A DNA stretch of 5,510 bases from the NCBI GenBank assembly GCA_035606175.1, contig DATNFW010000024.1, positions 1 through 5,510 of the forward strand, in the 5' to 3' direction. The stretch is from JASHUC01 sp035606175. GTDB taxonomy: Bacteria > Pseudomonadota > Gammaproteobacteria > Steroidobacterales > Steroidobacteraceae. Under the pieces are notes generated by a model. The model made no database searches and was not told the origin of the DNA. It saw only the letters and a program-made list of their open reading frames with translations. Each line of letters begins with the position of its first letter. Within the stretch, counting starts at the first letter, position 1. The position numbers and the translations under genes were made by a program. Shown here piece by piece: positions 1 to 5,510 of this stretch.

Positions 1-1033
1 ACGAGCAGGACACGAGCAGCCCCTCGGGTTCGACGAGCGGCAGGGCGAGCTGATTGAGCTTGCGGTATGCCGCCTGGCCCTTCGGAATATCCTTCTTGCG
101 CTTGATGAAGGCCGGGGGGTCGAGGATCACCGCGTCGAAACGCGCTCCGCGCTCGTGCAGTGCTTTGAGCGCATCGAACCCGTCCTCGCACAGGCACTCG
201 ACCTCGACGCCGTTCGCTGCCGCGTTACGTTGAGCGTAGCCGAGCGCATCTTCCGAGGCATCGACGCAGACCGCAGATCGCGCCCCGGCGCGCAGCGCGC
301 CGACGGCCCATGCTCCGACGTAGCTGAACACATCGAGCACGCGCGCACCCGGCTCGAGGTACTGCGCCAGCCGCGCGCGGTTGGCTGCCTGATCGTAGAA
401 CCAGCCGGTCTTCTGCCCGGCCGCGAGCGGTGCGCGAAAGAGGCTGCCCGCCTCACGCACCTCGACCTCCTCGCGGGAAGACCCGAACGCGGGTCCTGCG
501 TAGGAGGGCAGCTGCTCGAGCCCGCGTGCAGCGGAATCGTTTTTCCAGTACAGCGTCGTCGGCGACAGCACGGCCGCGACCGCCTGCTCGACGAGCGGCT
601 TCAGGGCCTCCATTCCCGCGGTCGCGATCTGCCCGACCGCGAGGTCTCCGTAGCGGTCGAGCACGAGGCCCGGAAGTCCGTCCGACTCCCCGAACACCAG
701 CCGGTAATAGGGCTCGCGGCGCAGCCGGCTGCGCAGCTCGAGCGCCGTTGCGAGCCGCTGCGCGAGCAGCGACTCATCGATGGGGCGGTGGGGATCGCGG
801 CTCACGATGCGGGCGCAAATGAGCGCGTGCGGGTTCACGTAGGCGTGGCCGATGAACCGGCCGCGGTCCGACTCCACGGCGACGAGGTCTCCGGGCTCGA
901 GCGCCGCAAGCGGCGTACGATCGGTATCCACCTCGTTGCTGAACACCCAGGGATGGCCCGCGGCGAGCCTGCGGTCCTCGCCGCGCTTGAGGCTGAGCCG
1001 GGCAGGCGCATCGAAGGCGGGGACGGAGTTCAC
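1..1033 (-). CDS. rlmI: RlmI-like class I SAM-dependent rRNA (cytosine-C5) methyltransferase, C-terminus cut off by window edge
   Basis: The reverse strand reads open from a GTG at 1033 to the left edge: 344 complete codons with no stop. E. coli RlmI is about 396 residues, so roughly 50 C-terminal residues are missing. Visible parts in order: an N-terminal PUA domain (about 12-80) with the family signature GHPWVFSNEV at 26-35; a linker domain with FGESDGLPGLVLDRYG at 114-129; a Rossmann methyltransferase domain from about 205, with QKTGWFYDQ at 207-215, SAM-binding motif I VLDVFSYVGAWA at 232-243, acidic D258 and motif IV DPPAF at 305-309. The family makes m5C1962 in 23S rRNA in E. coli, in the cytoplasm with SAM as donor. 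The exact target base here is inferred. GTG is chosen because the PUA domain begins directly after it and no ATG lies nearby in frame. No Shine-Dalgarno is seen; a TATAAT sits just upstream. It is divergent from the DUF255 gene. An RlmO-like homologue is the main alternative. Confidence 0.93.
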   Translation of the reverse strand, partial: MNSVPAFDAPARLSLKRGEDRRLAAGHPWVFSNEVDTDRTPLAALEPGDLVAVESDRGRFIGHAYVNPHALICARIVSRDPHRPIDESLLAQRLATALELRSRLRREPYYRLVFGESDGLPGLVLDRYGDLAVGQIATAGMEALKPLVEQAVAAVLSPTTLYWKNDSAARGLEQLPSYAGPAFGSSREEVEVREAGSLFRAPLAAGQKTGWFYDQAANRARLAQYLEPGARVLDVFSYVGAWAVGALRAGARSAVCVDASEDALGYAQRNAAANGVEVECLCEDGFDALKALHERGARFDAVILDPPAFIKRKKDIPKGQAAYRKLNQLALPLVEPEGLLVSCS

Positions 1034-1039
1034 GGGCTG

Positions 1040-1045
1040 ATTATA
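1040..1045 (-). promoter_or_regulatory. Candidate -10 box (TATAAT) for the rRNA methyltransferase gene
   Basis: The minus strand reads TATAAT at 1045 to 1040, a perfect match to the sigma-70 -10 consensus in otherwise GC-rich DNA. Six bases (1039-1034) separate it from the GTG start at 1033, so transcription would begin on or next to the start codon and the message would be leaderless or nearly so. No credible -35 hexamer is seen at 16-18 bases spacing. A partial extended -10 is possible, with CGG in place of TGN. The hexamer is seen directly; the promoter role is inferred. Confidence 0.5.
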
Positions 1046-1047
1046 CC
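1042..1047 (+). promoter_or_regulatory. Weak candidate -10 (TATACC) for the DUF255-BON operon, overlapping the opposite-strand TATAAT
   Basis: TATACC on the plus strand matches the first four bases of the -10 consensus but lacks the conserved final T. It overlaps the minus-strand TATAAT, so the AT-rich island could melt for RNA polymerase in both directions. Transcription from it would start near 1054 and give a leader of about 60 bases before the ATG at 1114. No -35 match is visible. This is the only AT-rich spot in the divergent gap, which is the main reason for listing it. Confidence 0.25.
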
Positions 1048-1083
1048 GGAGACGGGCATGTATCCTGCGCGAGCCGGAAATCC

Positions 1084-1118
1084 CGCGGCGAGCCGCGCTG
1101 AGAGCGCGATCTCATGAG
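1084..1118 (+). promoter_or_regulatory. Overlapping inverted repeats in the leader of the DUF255 gene, next to its start codon
   Basis: Three inverted repeats lie end to end. CGCGGC (1084-1089) and GCCGCG (1092-1097) are separated by 2 bases. CGCGCT (1094-1099) and AGCGCG (1103-1108) are separated by GAG. CTCATGAG (1111-1118) is a perfect palindrome that contains the ATG at 1114. The first two share bases 1094-1097, so in RNA only one could form at a time. The second would occupy the weak purine stretch GAGAG (1100-1104), the only Shine-Dalgarno-like sequence for this gene. Such repeats also arise by chance in GC-rich DNA, so a regulatory role is only a possibility. Confidence 0.3.
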
Positions 1119-3324
1119 CACCAGGCATATCGAGTCCGACGGCACTCCTCGCTACACCAATCGCCTCGCGGGCGAGACGAGTCCGTATCTGCAGAAGCAC
1201 GCGCACAACCCCGTCGACTGGTATCCGTGGGGAGCCGCCGCGTTCGAGAAGGCCCGGACCGAAGACAAGCCCGTTCACCTCTCCGTCGGCTACTCCTCCT
1301 GCCACTGGTGCTCCGTTCTCGAGGAGGAAAGCTTCGAGGACGAGGAGACGGCGCGCCTGCTCAACGAGCGCTTCGTCAACATCAAGGTCGATCGGGAGGA
1401 GCGGCCCGACATCGACCGGATCTATCAAATCGCCCAGCACTTGATCACGCGCCGCTCGGGCGGCTGGCCGCTCACGATGTTCCTCTCGCCCGGGGACCGA
1501 CGGCCGTTCTTCGGCGGCACGTACTTCCCGAAGGAGGCGCGCTACGGCCTGCCTGCATTCCGGGACGTGCTCACGCGGGTCGCGGACTACTACGCCGGCC
1601 ATCGGGCCGAGATCGCTCGACAGGGCGCCGCTCTCATCGATGTATTCAAAGAAATCGATGCAGTCTCTGCGCCGCAAGCGGATCGAGCCGGCGCCGCCGC
1701 CGCCCTCGACGACGGTCCGCTCGTCGCCGCGCGCGCCGCTCTCGGGGAGAACTTCGATGCGCGGTTCGGCGGCTTTGGCGACGCACCGAAATTCCCGCAT
1801 CCCGCGACCCTGGAGCTGCTGCTTTGCCTCTGGCGCGCGAGCTCACCGCCCGCCACGGCCGCTGCCGCAGCAACCATACCTCCCGCGGCCTCCGCGCCGC
1901 GCCCGACCGACGCACAACCCGATCTCGACGCGCTCCACATGGCGACCCTCACCTTACGCCGCATGGGCGAGGGTGGAATCGACGATCAGCTGGCCGGCGG
2001 GTTCTGCCGCTACTCGGTCGATCCGTACTGGATGATCCCGCACTTCGAGAAGATGCTCTACGACAACGGGGCGCTGCTCGCCGTGTACGCGGATGCCGCG
2101 CTTGCGACCGGCGATCCGTTCTATCGCCGCATCGCGAGCGAGACCGCCGAATGGATCATGCGCGAGATGCAGTCGCCCGCGGGGGGATACTTCTCGAGCT
2201 TCGATGCGGACTCCGAGGGCCACGAGGGCAAGTACTACGTTTGGGAACGCGCAGAGGTCGAGCGCGCGCTCACGCCCGAGGAGTACGCCGCATTCGCGCC
2301 ACGCTTCGGACTCGAGCGCACACCGAACTTCGAGGGCAAGTGGCATCTGCACACCTTCGCCTCCATCGAAGAGGTCGCAACGATTCTCGGCAAGTCCTCG
2401 GCCGAGGTCGAAGGGCTGATCGATTCCGCGCGTGCAAAACTGCTCGCGATTCGCCGCAGACGCGTTCCGCCGGCGCGCGACGAGAAGATCCTCACTTCGT
2501 GGAACGCACTCACGATCCGCGGCATGGCGCGCGCCGCTCGAGCCCTGGGGCGCGAGGACTTCGCCGCATCGGCCCGCCGCGCGCTCGCGTTCATCCGCGA
2601 CACGCATTGGCGGAACGGGCGACTGCTGGCGACGAGCCGCGACGGCCGCGCGCAGCTCGCCGCCTACCTCGATGACTACGCGTACCTGGCCCTCGCAGTG
2701 TTGGAGCTGCTTACGGTGCGGTTCGATGCCCAGGACCTGCGCTTCGTTTCCGAGCTGCTGGAGATCATCCTCGAGCGCTTTCGTGACCCCGAGTCGGGCG
2801 GTCTTTACTTCACCTCGGACGACCACGAGACCCTCATCCATCGATCGATGTCCTTCGCCGACGATGCCACGCCATCGGGAAACGGCATCGCGGCGCTTGC
2901 GCTCGAGCGCAGCGGCTATCTGCTCGGGGAATCGCGCTACCTCGAAGCGGCCGAGCGGATTCTGCGCGCCGCGTGGTCGAGCATCGCCCGCAATCCGACC
3001 TCGCACGTCGCTCTGCTCCTGGCGCTTCAGGAATACCTCGATCCCACGGAGATCGTGATCGTGCGCGGCGAGCCGCGCGAGATCGAATCCTGGGGCACGG
3101 AGCTCGCCCGGATTTACGCTCCACGACGCCTCGCGCTTGCGATACCGAGCGATGCCACGGACCTCCCCGAAGCACTCGCGACGAAGACCGCCCGCGGGCA
3201 CGCGGTCGCTTACTTATGTCGGGGAACCGTTTGCTCGGCGCCGATCGACTCGCTCAGCAAACTCGTGGAACTCGCCGGGCCCGCCGATGCAGCGCGTGCG
3301 GGCACACCGGTTGCGGGGACCTGA
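1114..3324 (+). CDS. DUF255 / thioredoxin-domain protein (YyaL/SPATA20 family)
   Basis: A 736-residue cytoplasmic-looking protein without signal peptide or membrane segment. The N-terminal part (about 15-180) is a thioredoxin fold: HAHNPVDWYPW at 29-39, CHWC at 63-66 and the cis-proline loop GGWPLTMFL at 116-124. The rest resembles the (alpha/alpha)6 six-hairpin barrel of the epimerase/glycosidase type. It has HFEKMLYDNG at 310-319, FDADSEG at 363-369, WNALTIRG at 463-470, LDDYAYL at 519-525 and DDATPSGNG at 583-591. A C-terminal pair C702/C707 matches a pattern common in the family. Length is close to that of SPATA20 and B. subtilis YyaL. Biochemical function is not established; a redox or sugar-related role is only suggested by the folds. 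Oddities: CHWC is followed by Ser-Val-Leu instead of the usual His-Val-Met, and an Ala/Pro-rich stretch (about 243-268) interrupts the barrel. The ATG at 1114 has only a weak ribosome site. The gene is followed after 5 bases by the BON gene, probably in one operon. Confidence 0.95.
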   Translation: MSTRHIESDGTPRYTNRLAGETSPYLQKHAHNPVDWYPWGAAAFEKARTEDKPVHLSVGYSSCHWCSVLEEESFEDEETARLLNERFVNIKVDREERPDIDRIYQIAQHLITRRSGGWPLTMFLSPGDRRPFFGGTYFPKEARYGLPAFRDVLTRVADYYAGHRAEIARQGAALIDVFKEIDAVSAPQADRAGAAAALDDGPLVAARAALGENFDARFGGFGDAPKFPHPATLELLLCLWRASSPPATAAAAATIPPAASAPRPTDAQPDLDALHMATLTLRRMGEGGIDDQLAGGFCRYSVDPYWMIPHFEKMLYDNGALLAVYADAALATGDPFYRRIASETAEWIMREMQSPAGGYFSSFDADSEGHEGKYYVWERAEVERALTPEEYAAFAPRFGLERTPNFEGKWHLHTFASIEEVATILGKSSAEVEGLIDSARAKLLAIRRRRVPPARDEKILTSWNALTIRGMARAARALGREDFAASARRALAFIRDTHWRNGRLLATSRDGRAQLAAYLDDYAYLALAVLELLTVRFDAQDLRFVSELLEIILERFRDPESGGLYFTSDDHETLIHRSMSFADDATPSGNGIAALALERSGYLLGESRYLEAAERILRAAWSSIARNPTSHVALLLALQEYLDPTEIVIVRGEPREIESWGTELARIYAPRRLALAIPSDATDLPEALATKTARGHAVAYLCRGTVCSAPIDSLSKLVELAGPADAARAGTPVAGT

Positions 3325-3326
3325 GG
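3323..3326 (+). promoter_or_regulatory. Ribosome binding site GAGG overlapping the DUF255 stop codon
   Basis: GAGG overlaps the last two bases of the TGA at 3322-3324 and lies three bases before the ATG at 3330, a short but usable spacing. It supports ATG 3330 as the start of the BON gene and suggests that ribosomes finishing the upstream gene reinitiate there. The frame stays open upstream inside the DUF255 gene, so without this site the start would be ambiguous. Confidence 0.6.
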
Positions 3327-3329
3327 ATC

Positions 3330-4223
3330 ATGAGAAGACGAGCACGCTCTACCGCGCCCGCGCGGCGCACAGGTCCGATACGGCGGTCCGGTCCCGCGCG
3401 GCGCGCGCGAAACGACTACGATTTCGATTACGCAGGCACGACGGGCGAGCTCGATCAGAACGAGTACGGCGGCGACCTCTACGGCGGTGGGCGCTATGGT
3501 CGCGGGCCGTTCGAGCAGAGTCAGCGTTACGGAGCGCGCGGCTTCGGCTCGGGGACCGGCGCATATGGGAGCCTGCAGAAACAGTTCGAGAACCGCTACA
3601 CCTCCGGCGGTTACTCCGGCCTGAAGACGAGCGGTCGAGCGCTCGGAGGTCCCCCGGGCGCGGGCAGCGCGCCCTCGAATCGCAATCGGTTGCCACGAAC
3701 TGGAGCCGGCTCGCGAGCCGTCCCTGGTCGCAGCGCCGCCGGGTCGAGCCGGAAGGCAGCCGAGCCCAAGCGCCGACGACCGAAGAGAACCGCTGCGCCG
3801 GCGCGCGCGAAATCCGCGGCGCCCGCGCGAGCGAGCTCAGCGTCGCGGCGCGCAGCGCCATCCCGGCGCCGGCCCGCCGCGACACGCGCTGCGAGCTCCC
3901 GGCGCGCGCCCGCTCCCCGGCGGGCTGCCCCTTCCGGCCGTGCTTTCACTTCCGGTCGTGCTTCCGGCGCCTCCGATCGCACCGATGCGCGCATCGGTCA
4001 GGAGATCTGCGAGCGCCTCGCTCGGCCGGGCGCCGATTTGGACTTGGCCGGGATCGCAGACGAGCGTCTCGACGTGAGCGATGTGAGAGTGAGCGTGGCG
4101 GGGGGCAAAGTCACCCTGGAGGGGACCGTGCCCGCGCGACGCATGAAACCCTACATCGAGGCGCTCGTCGATGCCTGCCCGGGAGTGCAAGACATCGACA
4201 ACCGCTTGCGCGTGCAGCGTTGA
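3330..4223 (+). CDS. BON-domain protein with Gly/Tyr-rich N-terminus and histone-H1-like basic middle region
   Basis: A 297-residue protein in three zones. Residues 1-27 are Arg-rich. Residues 28-107 are rich in Gly, Tyr, Asp and Gln (for example GGDLYGGGRYGRGPFEQ, 47-63) and look disordered. Residues 108-217 are almost only Ala, Arg, Ser, Pro, Gly and Lys (PKRRRPKRTAAPARAK, 146-161), like histone H1 tails or AlgP-type proteins. Residues about 218-297 form a BON domain: DARIGQEICERL (219-230), DVRVSVAGGKVTLEGTVPAR (251-270) and PGVQDIDNRLRV (284-295), with the usual glycine and the strand-turn-strand pattern. BON domains usually bind membranes or ligands, as in periplasmic OsmY and cytoplasmic Kbp. 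No signal peptide is seen here, so a cytoplasmic, possibly nucleic-acid-associated protein is inferred. BON proteins with Gly/Tyr-rich N-termini are known in proteobacteria; the long basic tract is less familiar. The gene starts 5 bases after the DUF255 gene and is probably co-transcribed with it. The fold call is firm, the function unknown. Confidence 0.88.
   Translation: MRRRARSTAPARRTGPIRRSGPARRARNDYDFDYAGTTGELDQNEYGGDLYGGGRYGRGPFEQSQRYGARGFGSGTGAYGSLQKQFENRYTSGGYSGLKTSGRALGGPPGAGSAPSNRNRLPRTGAGSRAVPGRSAAGSSRKAAEPKRRRPKRTAAPARAKSAAPARASSASRRAAPSRRRPAATRAASSRRAPAPRRAAPSGRAFTSGRASGASDRTDARIGQEICERLARPGADLDLAGIADERLDVSDVRVSVAGGKVTLEGTVPARRMKPYIEALVDACPGVQDIDNRLRVQR
3931..3966 (+). repeat. Two imperfect 18-base tandem units inside the BON gene
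   Basis: Bases 3931-3948 and 3949-3966 are adjacent 18-base units matching at 15 of 18 positions. They encode the peptide pair around SGRAFTSGRASG at residues 202-213, at the end of the basic tract. This is a small sign that the low-complexity region grew by slippage or local duplication. Confidence 0.6.
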
Positions 4224-4256
4224 GAGCCGGTTCGCAGGGCCACTGCATCGTTCTGC
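4224..4256 (+). other. 33-base convergent gap without a clear terminator
   Basis: This gap separates the stop codons of the BON gene and the aminotransferase gene, which point towards each other. The only fold seen is a weak four-base stem, GCAG (4234-4237) with CTGC (4243-4246). It has no T-run on either strand. No intrinsic terminator can be called, so the two transcripts may overlap at their 3' ends or end by Rho. Confidence 0.5.
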
Positions 4257-5447
4257 TCAAATGACCTGCGCGACCGCGCTCGCGACGTAGTCGACCGTCT
4301 CGCTTCGCAAGCCTGCGATGTTGATGCGGCTGTCGTCCGTCATGTAGATGTGGTGCTCGGTGCGCAGCGTCCTCACCTGCTCCGGGGTAATGCCGAGGAA
4401 GCTGAACATCCCCCGCTGCGCCGCAATGAATGCGAAATCCCGGCCGGGGCAACTCTCCGCAAGCGCCCGCACCAGTTGCTGGCGCAGCTCGGCGATACGC
4501 CGGCGCATCTCCTCGAGCTCGCGCCGCCACGCCGCGCTCAGACTCTCCTCCGAAAGAATGCGGCTCACGATCGCGGCGCCATGGTCCGGCGGCATCGAGT
4601 AGAGACGTCGGGCAATCCGCACTTCGTGGCTGAGCGCCGCCTGCGAGGCCTGCGCGGACTCGGTCACGATGTGCAGCGCGCCGGCGCGCTCCCGGTAGAG
4701 ACCGAAGTTTTTCGAGCAGGAGACCGCGACCAGCAACTCCGGCAGCTCCGCGGCGAACAAGCGGACGGCGAATGCATCCTCCTCGACACCGGCTCCGAGC
4801 CCCTGGTAGGCCATATCGAGGAACGGCAGCAGACGCCGGCGCCGGACGATCTCGAGCACCGAGTGCCACTGGCTCTCGGATAGGTCCGCGCCCGTCGGAT
4901 TGTGGCAGGACGCGTGCAGCAGAACGGCGCTCTCGGGCGCCAGGGCATCGAGCGCGCCCAGCATCGCATCGATCCGCACACCTCCCGTCGCCGCGTCGTA
5001 GTAGGGATAGCGGTCGAGCGCAAGCCCGCACCCGCTGAGAAGGGGCGCATGATTCGCCCACGTCGGAGTGCTCACGTGCATGACCGCCTGTGGCGAGGAT
5101 GCACGAATCAGCTCTGCGCCCAAGCGCAACGCGCCGCACCCGCCAACGCCCTGGATGGTACGCACCCTGCCGGCCCCGAGCGCGGGATGTCCGGAGCCGA
5201 AGCTCAGGCGCTCCATCGCCTGATTGAATGCGGGATTGCCGGCCGCGGCGACATACGACTTGGTCGTCTGAGCCTCGAGCACCGCGCGTTCGGCTGCCCG
5301 GACAGCCTCGAGCACCGGAGTATCCCCGCGAGCGTCGCGGTAGACACCGACCCCGAGATCGACTTTCGCCGGGCTCGAATCAGCGCGATAGGCGGCCATC
5401 AGGCCGAGAATGGAATCATCGGGCATGCGCTCGAGTCGCTCGAACAT
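4257..5447 (-). CDS. Class I aspartate/aromatic amino acid aminotransferase (AspC/TyrB family, PLP enzyme)
   Basis: A 396-residue protein, the same length as E. coli AspC and apparently collinear with it. It transfers the amino group of aspartate or aromatic amino acids to 2-oxoglutarate using pyridoxal phosphate in the cytoplasm. Catalytic residues fall at AspC positions: Y65, W130, N183 (in CHNPTG), D211 and Y214 (in LDMAYQG), the PLP lysine K246 in SCSKNFGLYRERAG, R254, R280 and the carboxylate-binding R374 in DSRINIAGL. R280 is the residue that binds the side-chain carboxylate of dicarboxylic substrates. The following residues (RRLYSMPPDHGA, 280-291) differ from the NYSNPP of AspC and the NYSSPP of TyrB. 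The phosphate-loop position that is Thr in AspC is Cys here (GGCGA, 102-106). Aspartate against tyrosine/phenylalanine preference therefore cannot be settled, and no symbol is given. The ATG at 5447 is supported by a GGAGG six bases upstream. The gene is convergent with the BON gene and looks monocistronic in this window. Confidence 0.96.
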   Translation of the reverse strand: MFERLERMPDDSILGLMAAYRADSSPAKVDLGVGVYRDARGDTPVLEAVRAAERAVLEAQTTKSYVAAAGNPAFNQAMERLSFGSGHPALGAGRVRTIQGVGGCGALRLGAELIRASSPQAVMHVSTPTWANHAPLLSGCGLALDRYPYYDAATGGVRIDAMLGALDALAPESAVLLHASCHNPTGADLSESQWHSVLEIVRRRRLLPFLDMAYQGLGAGVEEDAFAVRLFAAELPELLVAVSCSKNFGLYRERAGALHIVTESAQASQAALSHEVRIARRLYSMPPDHGAAIVSRILSEESLSAAWRRELEEMRRRIAELRQQLVRALAESCPGRDFAFIAAQRGMFSFLGITPEQVRTLRTEHHIYMTDDSRINIAGLRSETVDYVASAVAQVI

Positions 5448-5453
5448 CGGCAG

Positions 5454-5458
5454 CCTCC
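5454..5458 (-). promoter_or_regulatory. Ribosome binding site GGAGG of the aminotransferase gene
   Basis: The minus strand reads GGAGG at 5458 to 5454, six bases before the ATG at 5447. It is a strong Shine-Dalgarno at good spacing and fixes the start codon. It is the strongest ribosome site in the window. Confidence 0.85.
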
Positions 5459-5479
5459 ACGGATGCGATCTGGATGCTT

Positions 5480-5485
5480 ACTCTA
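5480..5485 (-). promoter_or_regulatory. Weak candidate -10 (TAGAGT) upstream of the aminotransferase gene
   Basis: On the minus strand TAGAGT at 5485 to 5480 matches the -10 consensus at four of six bases, including the conserved first two and the last. It would give a leader of about 25 bases. No -35 element is seen in the 25 bases left before the window edge, so the real promoter could lie beyond it. Confidence 0.2.
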
Positions 5486-5510
5486 GCCCGGCGGAGCTCG
5501 CCACGCTCGC

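Noticed and set aside
1058..1060. ATG at 1058 as start of the DUF255 protein
   Set aside because: It is 56 bases before the chosen ATG, so it is out of frame with the gene.
155..1117. Long plus-strand open frame of 320 codons opposite the methyltransferase gene
   Set aside because: It is antisense to a gene with clear RlmI motifs, its protein is Arg/Glu/Ala-rich with no recognisable domain, and it would run into the DUF255 start. It is a GC-rich shadow frame.
1030..1800. Minus-strand open frame of 256 codons spanning the divergent gap and overlapping the methyltransferase start
   Set aside because: It covers conserved DUF255 coding sequence in antisense and ends just inside the methyltransferase gene. 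No domain or ribosome site was found.
1954..3201. Long minus-strand open frame of 415 codons inside the DUF255 gene
   Set aside because: The opposite strand encodes a well-conserved family throughout. The antisense protein shows no domain and has the composition expected of a shadow frame.
2973..3329. Extension of the BON gene upstream to an ATG at 2973, inside the DUF255 gene
   Set aside because: The extra 119 residues would overlap conserved DUF255 sequence and look like shadow translation. The ATG at 3330 has its own GAGG and the typical coupled spacing.
3611..3994. Possible frameshift or wrong frame in the Ala/Arg-rich part of the BON gene, because other frames are also open there
   Set aside because: The same frame carries the Gly/Tyr/Asp-rich N-terminal part and the intact BON domain without interruption, so no frameshift is needed.
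4234..4246. Hairpin GCAG-GGCCA-CTGC as a terminator
   Set aside because: The stem is only four bases and no T-run follows on either strand.
4111..5139. Alternative minus-strand frame of 342 codons within the aminotransferase gene, extending into the BON gene
   Set aside because: It is out of frame with the aminotransferase, which has all its catalytic motifs at the right spacing. The alternative product has no recognisable motif.

Overview
The window is high-GC DNA (about two thirds G+C by eye) carrying four tightly packed housekeeping-type genes. There is no sign of a mobile element, CRISPR array, RNA gene or phage remnant. The gene families and their sequence style (an RlmI-type rRNA methyltransferase, a DUF255/thioredoxin-domain protein, a BON-domain protein and an AspC/TyrB-type aminotransferase) suggest a high-GC proteobacterium, possibly a gammaproteobacterium. 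This is inferred from protein style only; no taxonomic marker is present.

Layout. Positions 1-1033 (minus strand) hold most of an RlmI-like 23S rRNA cytosine methyltransferase, whose C-terminus runs off the left edge. A short divergent intergenic region (1034-1113) follows. It contains a perfect TATAAT on the minus strand, placed so that the methyltransferase mRNA could be leaderless, and a cluster of overlapping inverted repeats just before the next start codon. Positions 1114-3324 (plus) encode a full-length 736-residue DUF255/YyaL/SPATA20-type protein: an N-terminal thioredoxin fold with a CHWC motif, followed by a six-hairpin-glycosidase-like domain. Five bases downstream, apparently translationally coupled, lies a 297-residue protein (3330-4223, plus). 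It has a Gly/Tyr-rich N-terminal part, an Arg/Ala/Ser/Pro-rich histone-H1-like middle and a C-terminal BON domain. A 33-base gap without a recognisable terminator separates it from the convergent aminotransferase gene (4257-5447, minus). That protein is full length, collinear with E. coli AspC, and has all main catalytic residues and a good ribosome binding site. The last 50-60 bases are its leader.

The genes do not form one obvious pathway. The two plus-strand genes look like a two-gene operon. The methyltransferase and the aminotransferase are independent units on the other strand. I found no convincing new system. The most unusual item is the BON protein with a histone-like basic tract and no export signal. 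The other points are the possibly leaderless, divergent promoter region and a Ser in place of the usual His after the CHWC motif of the DUF255 protein.
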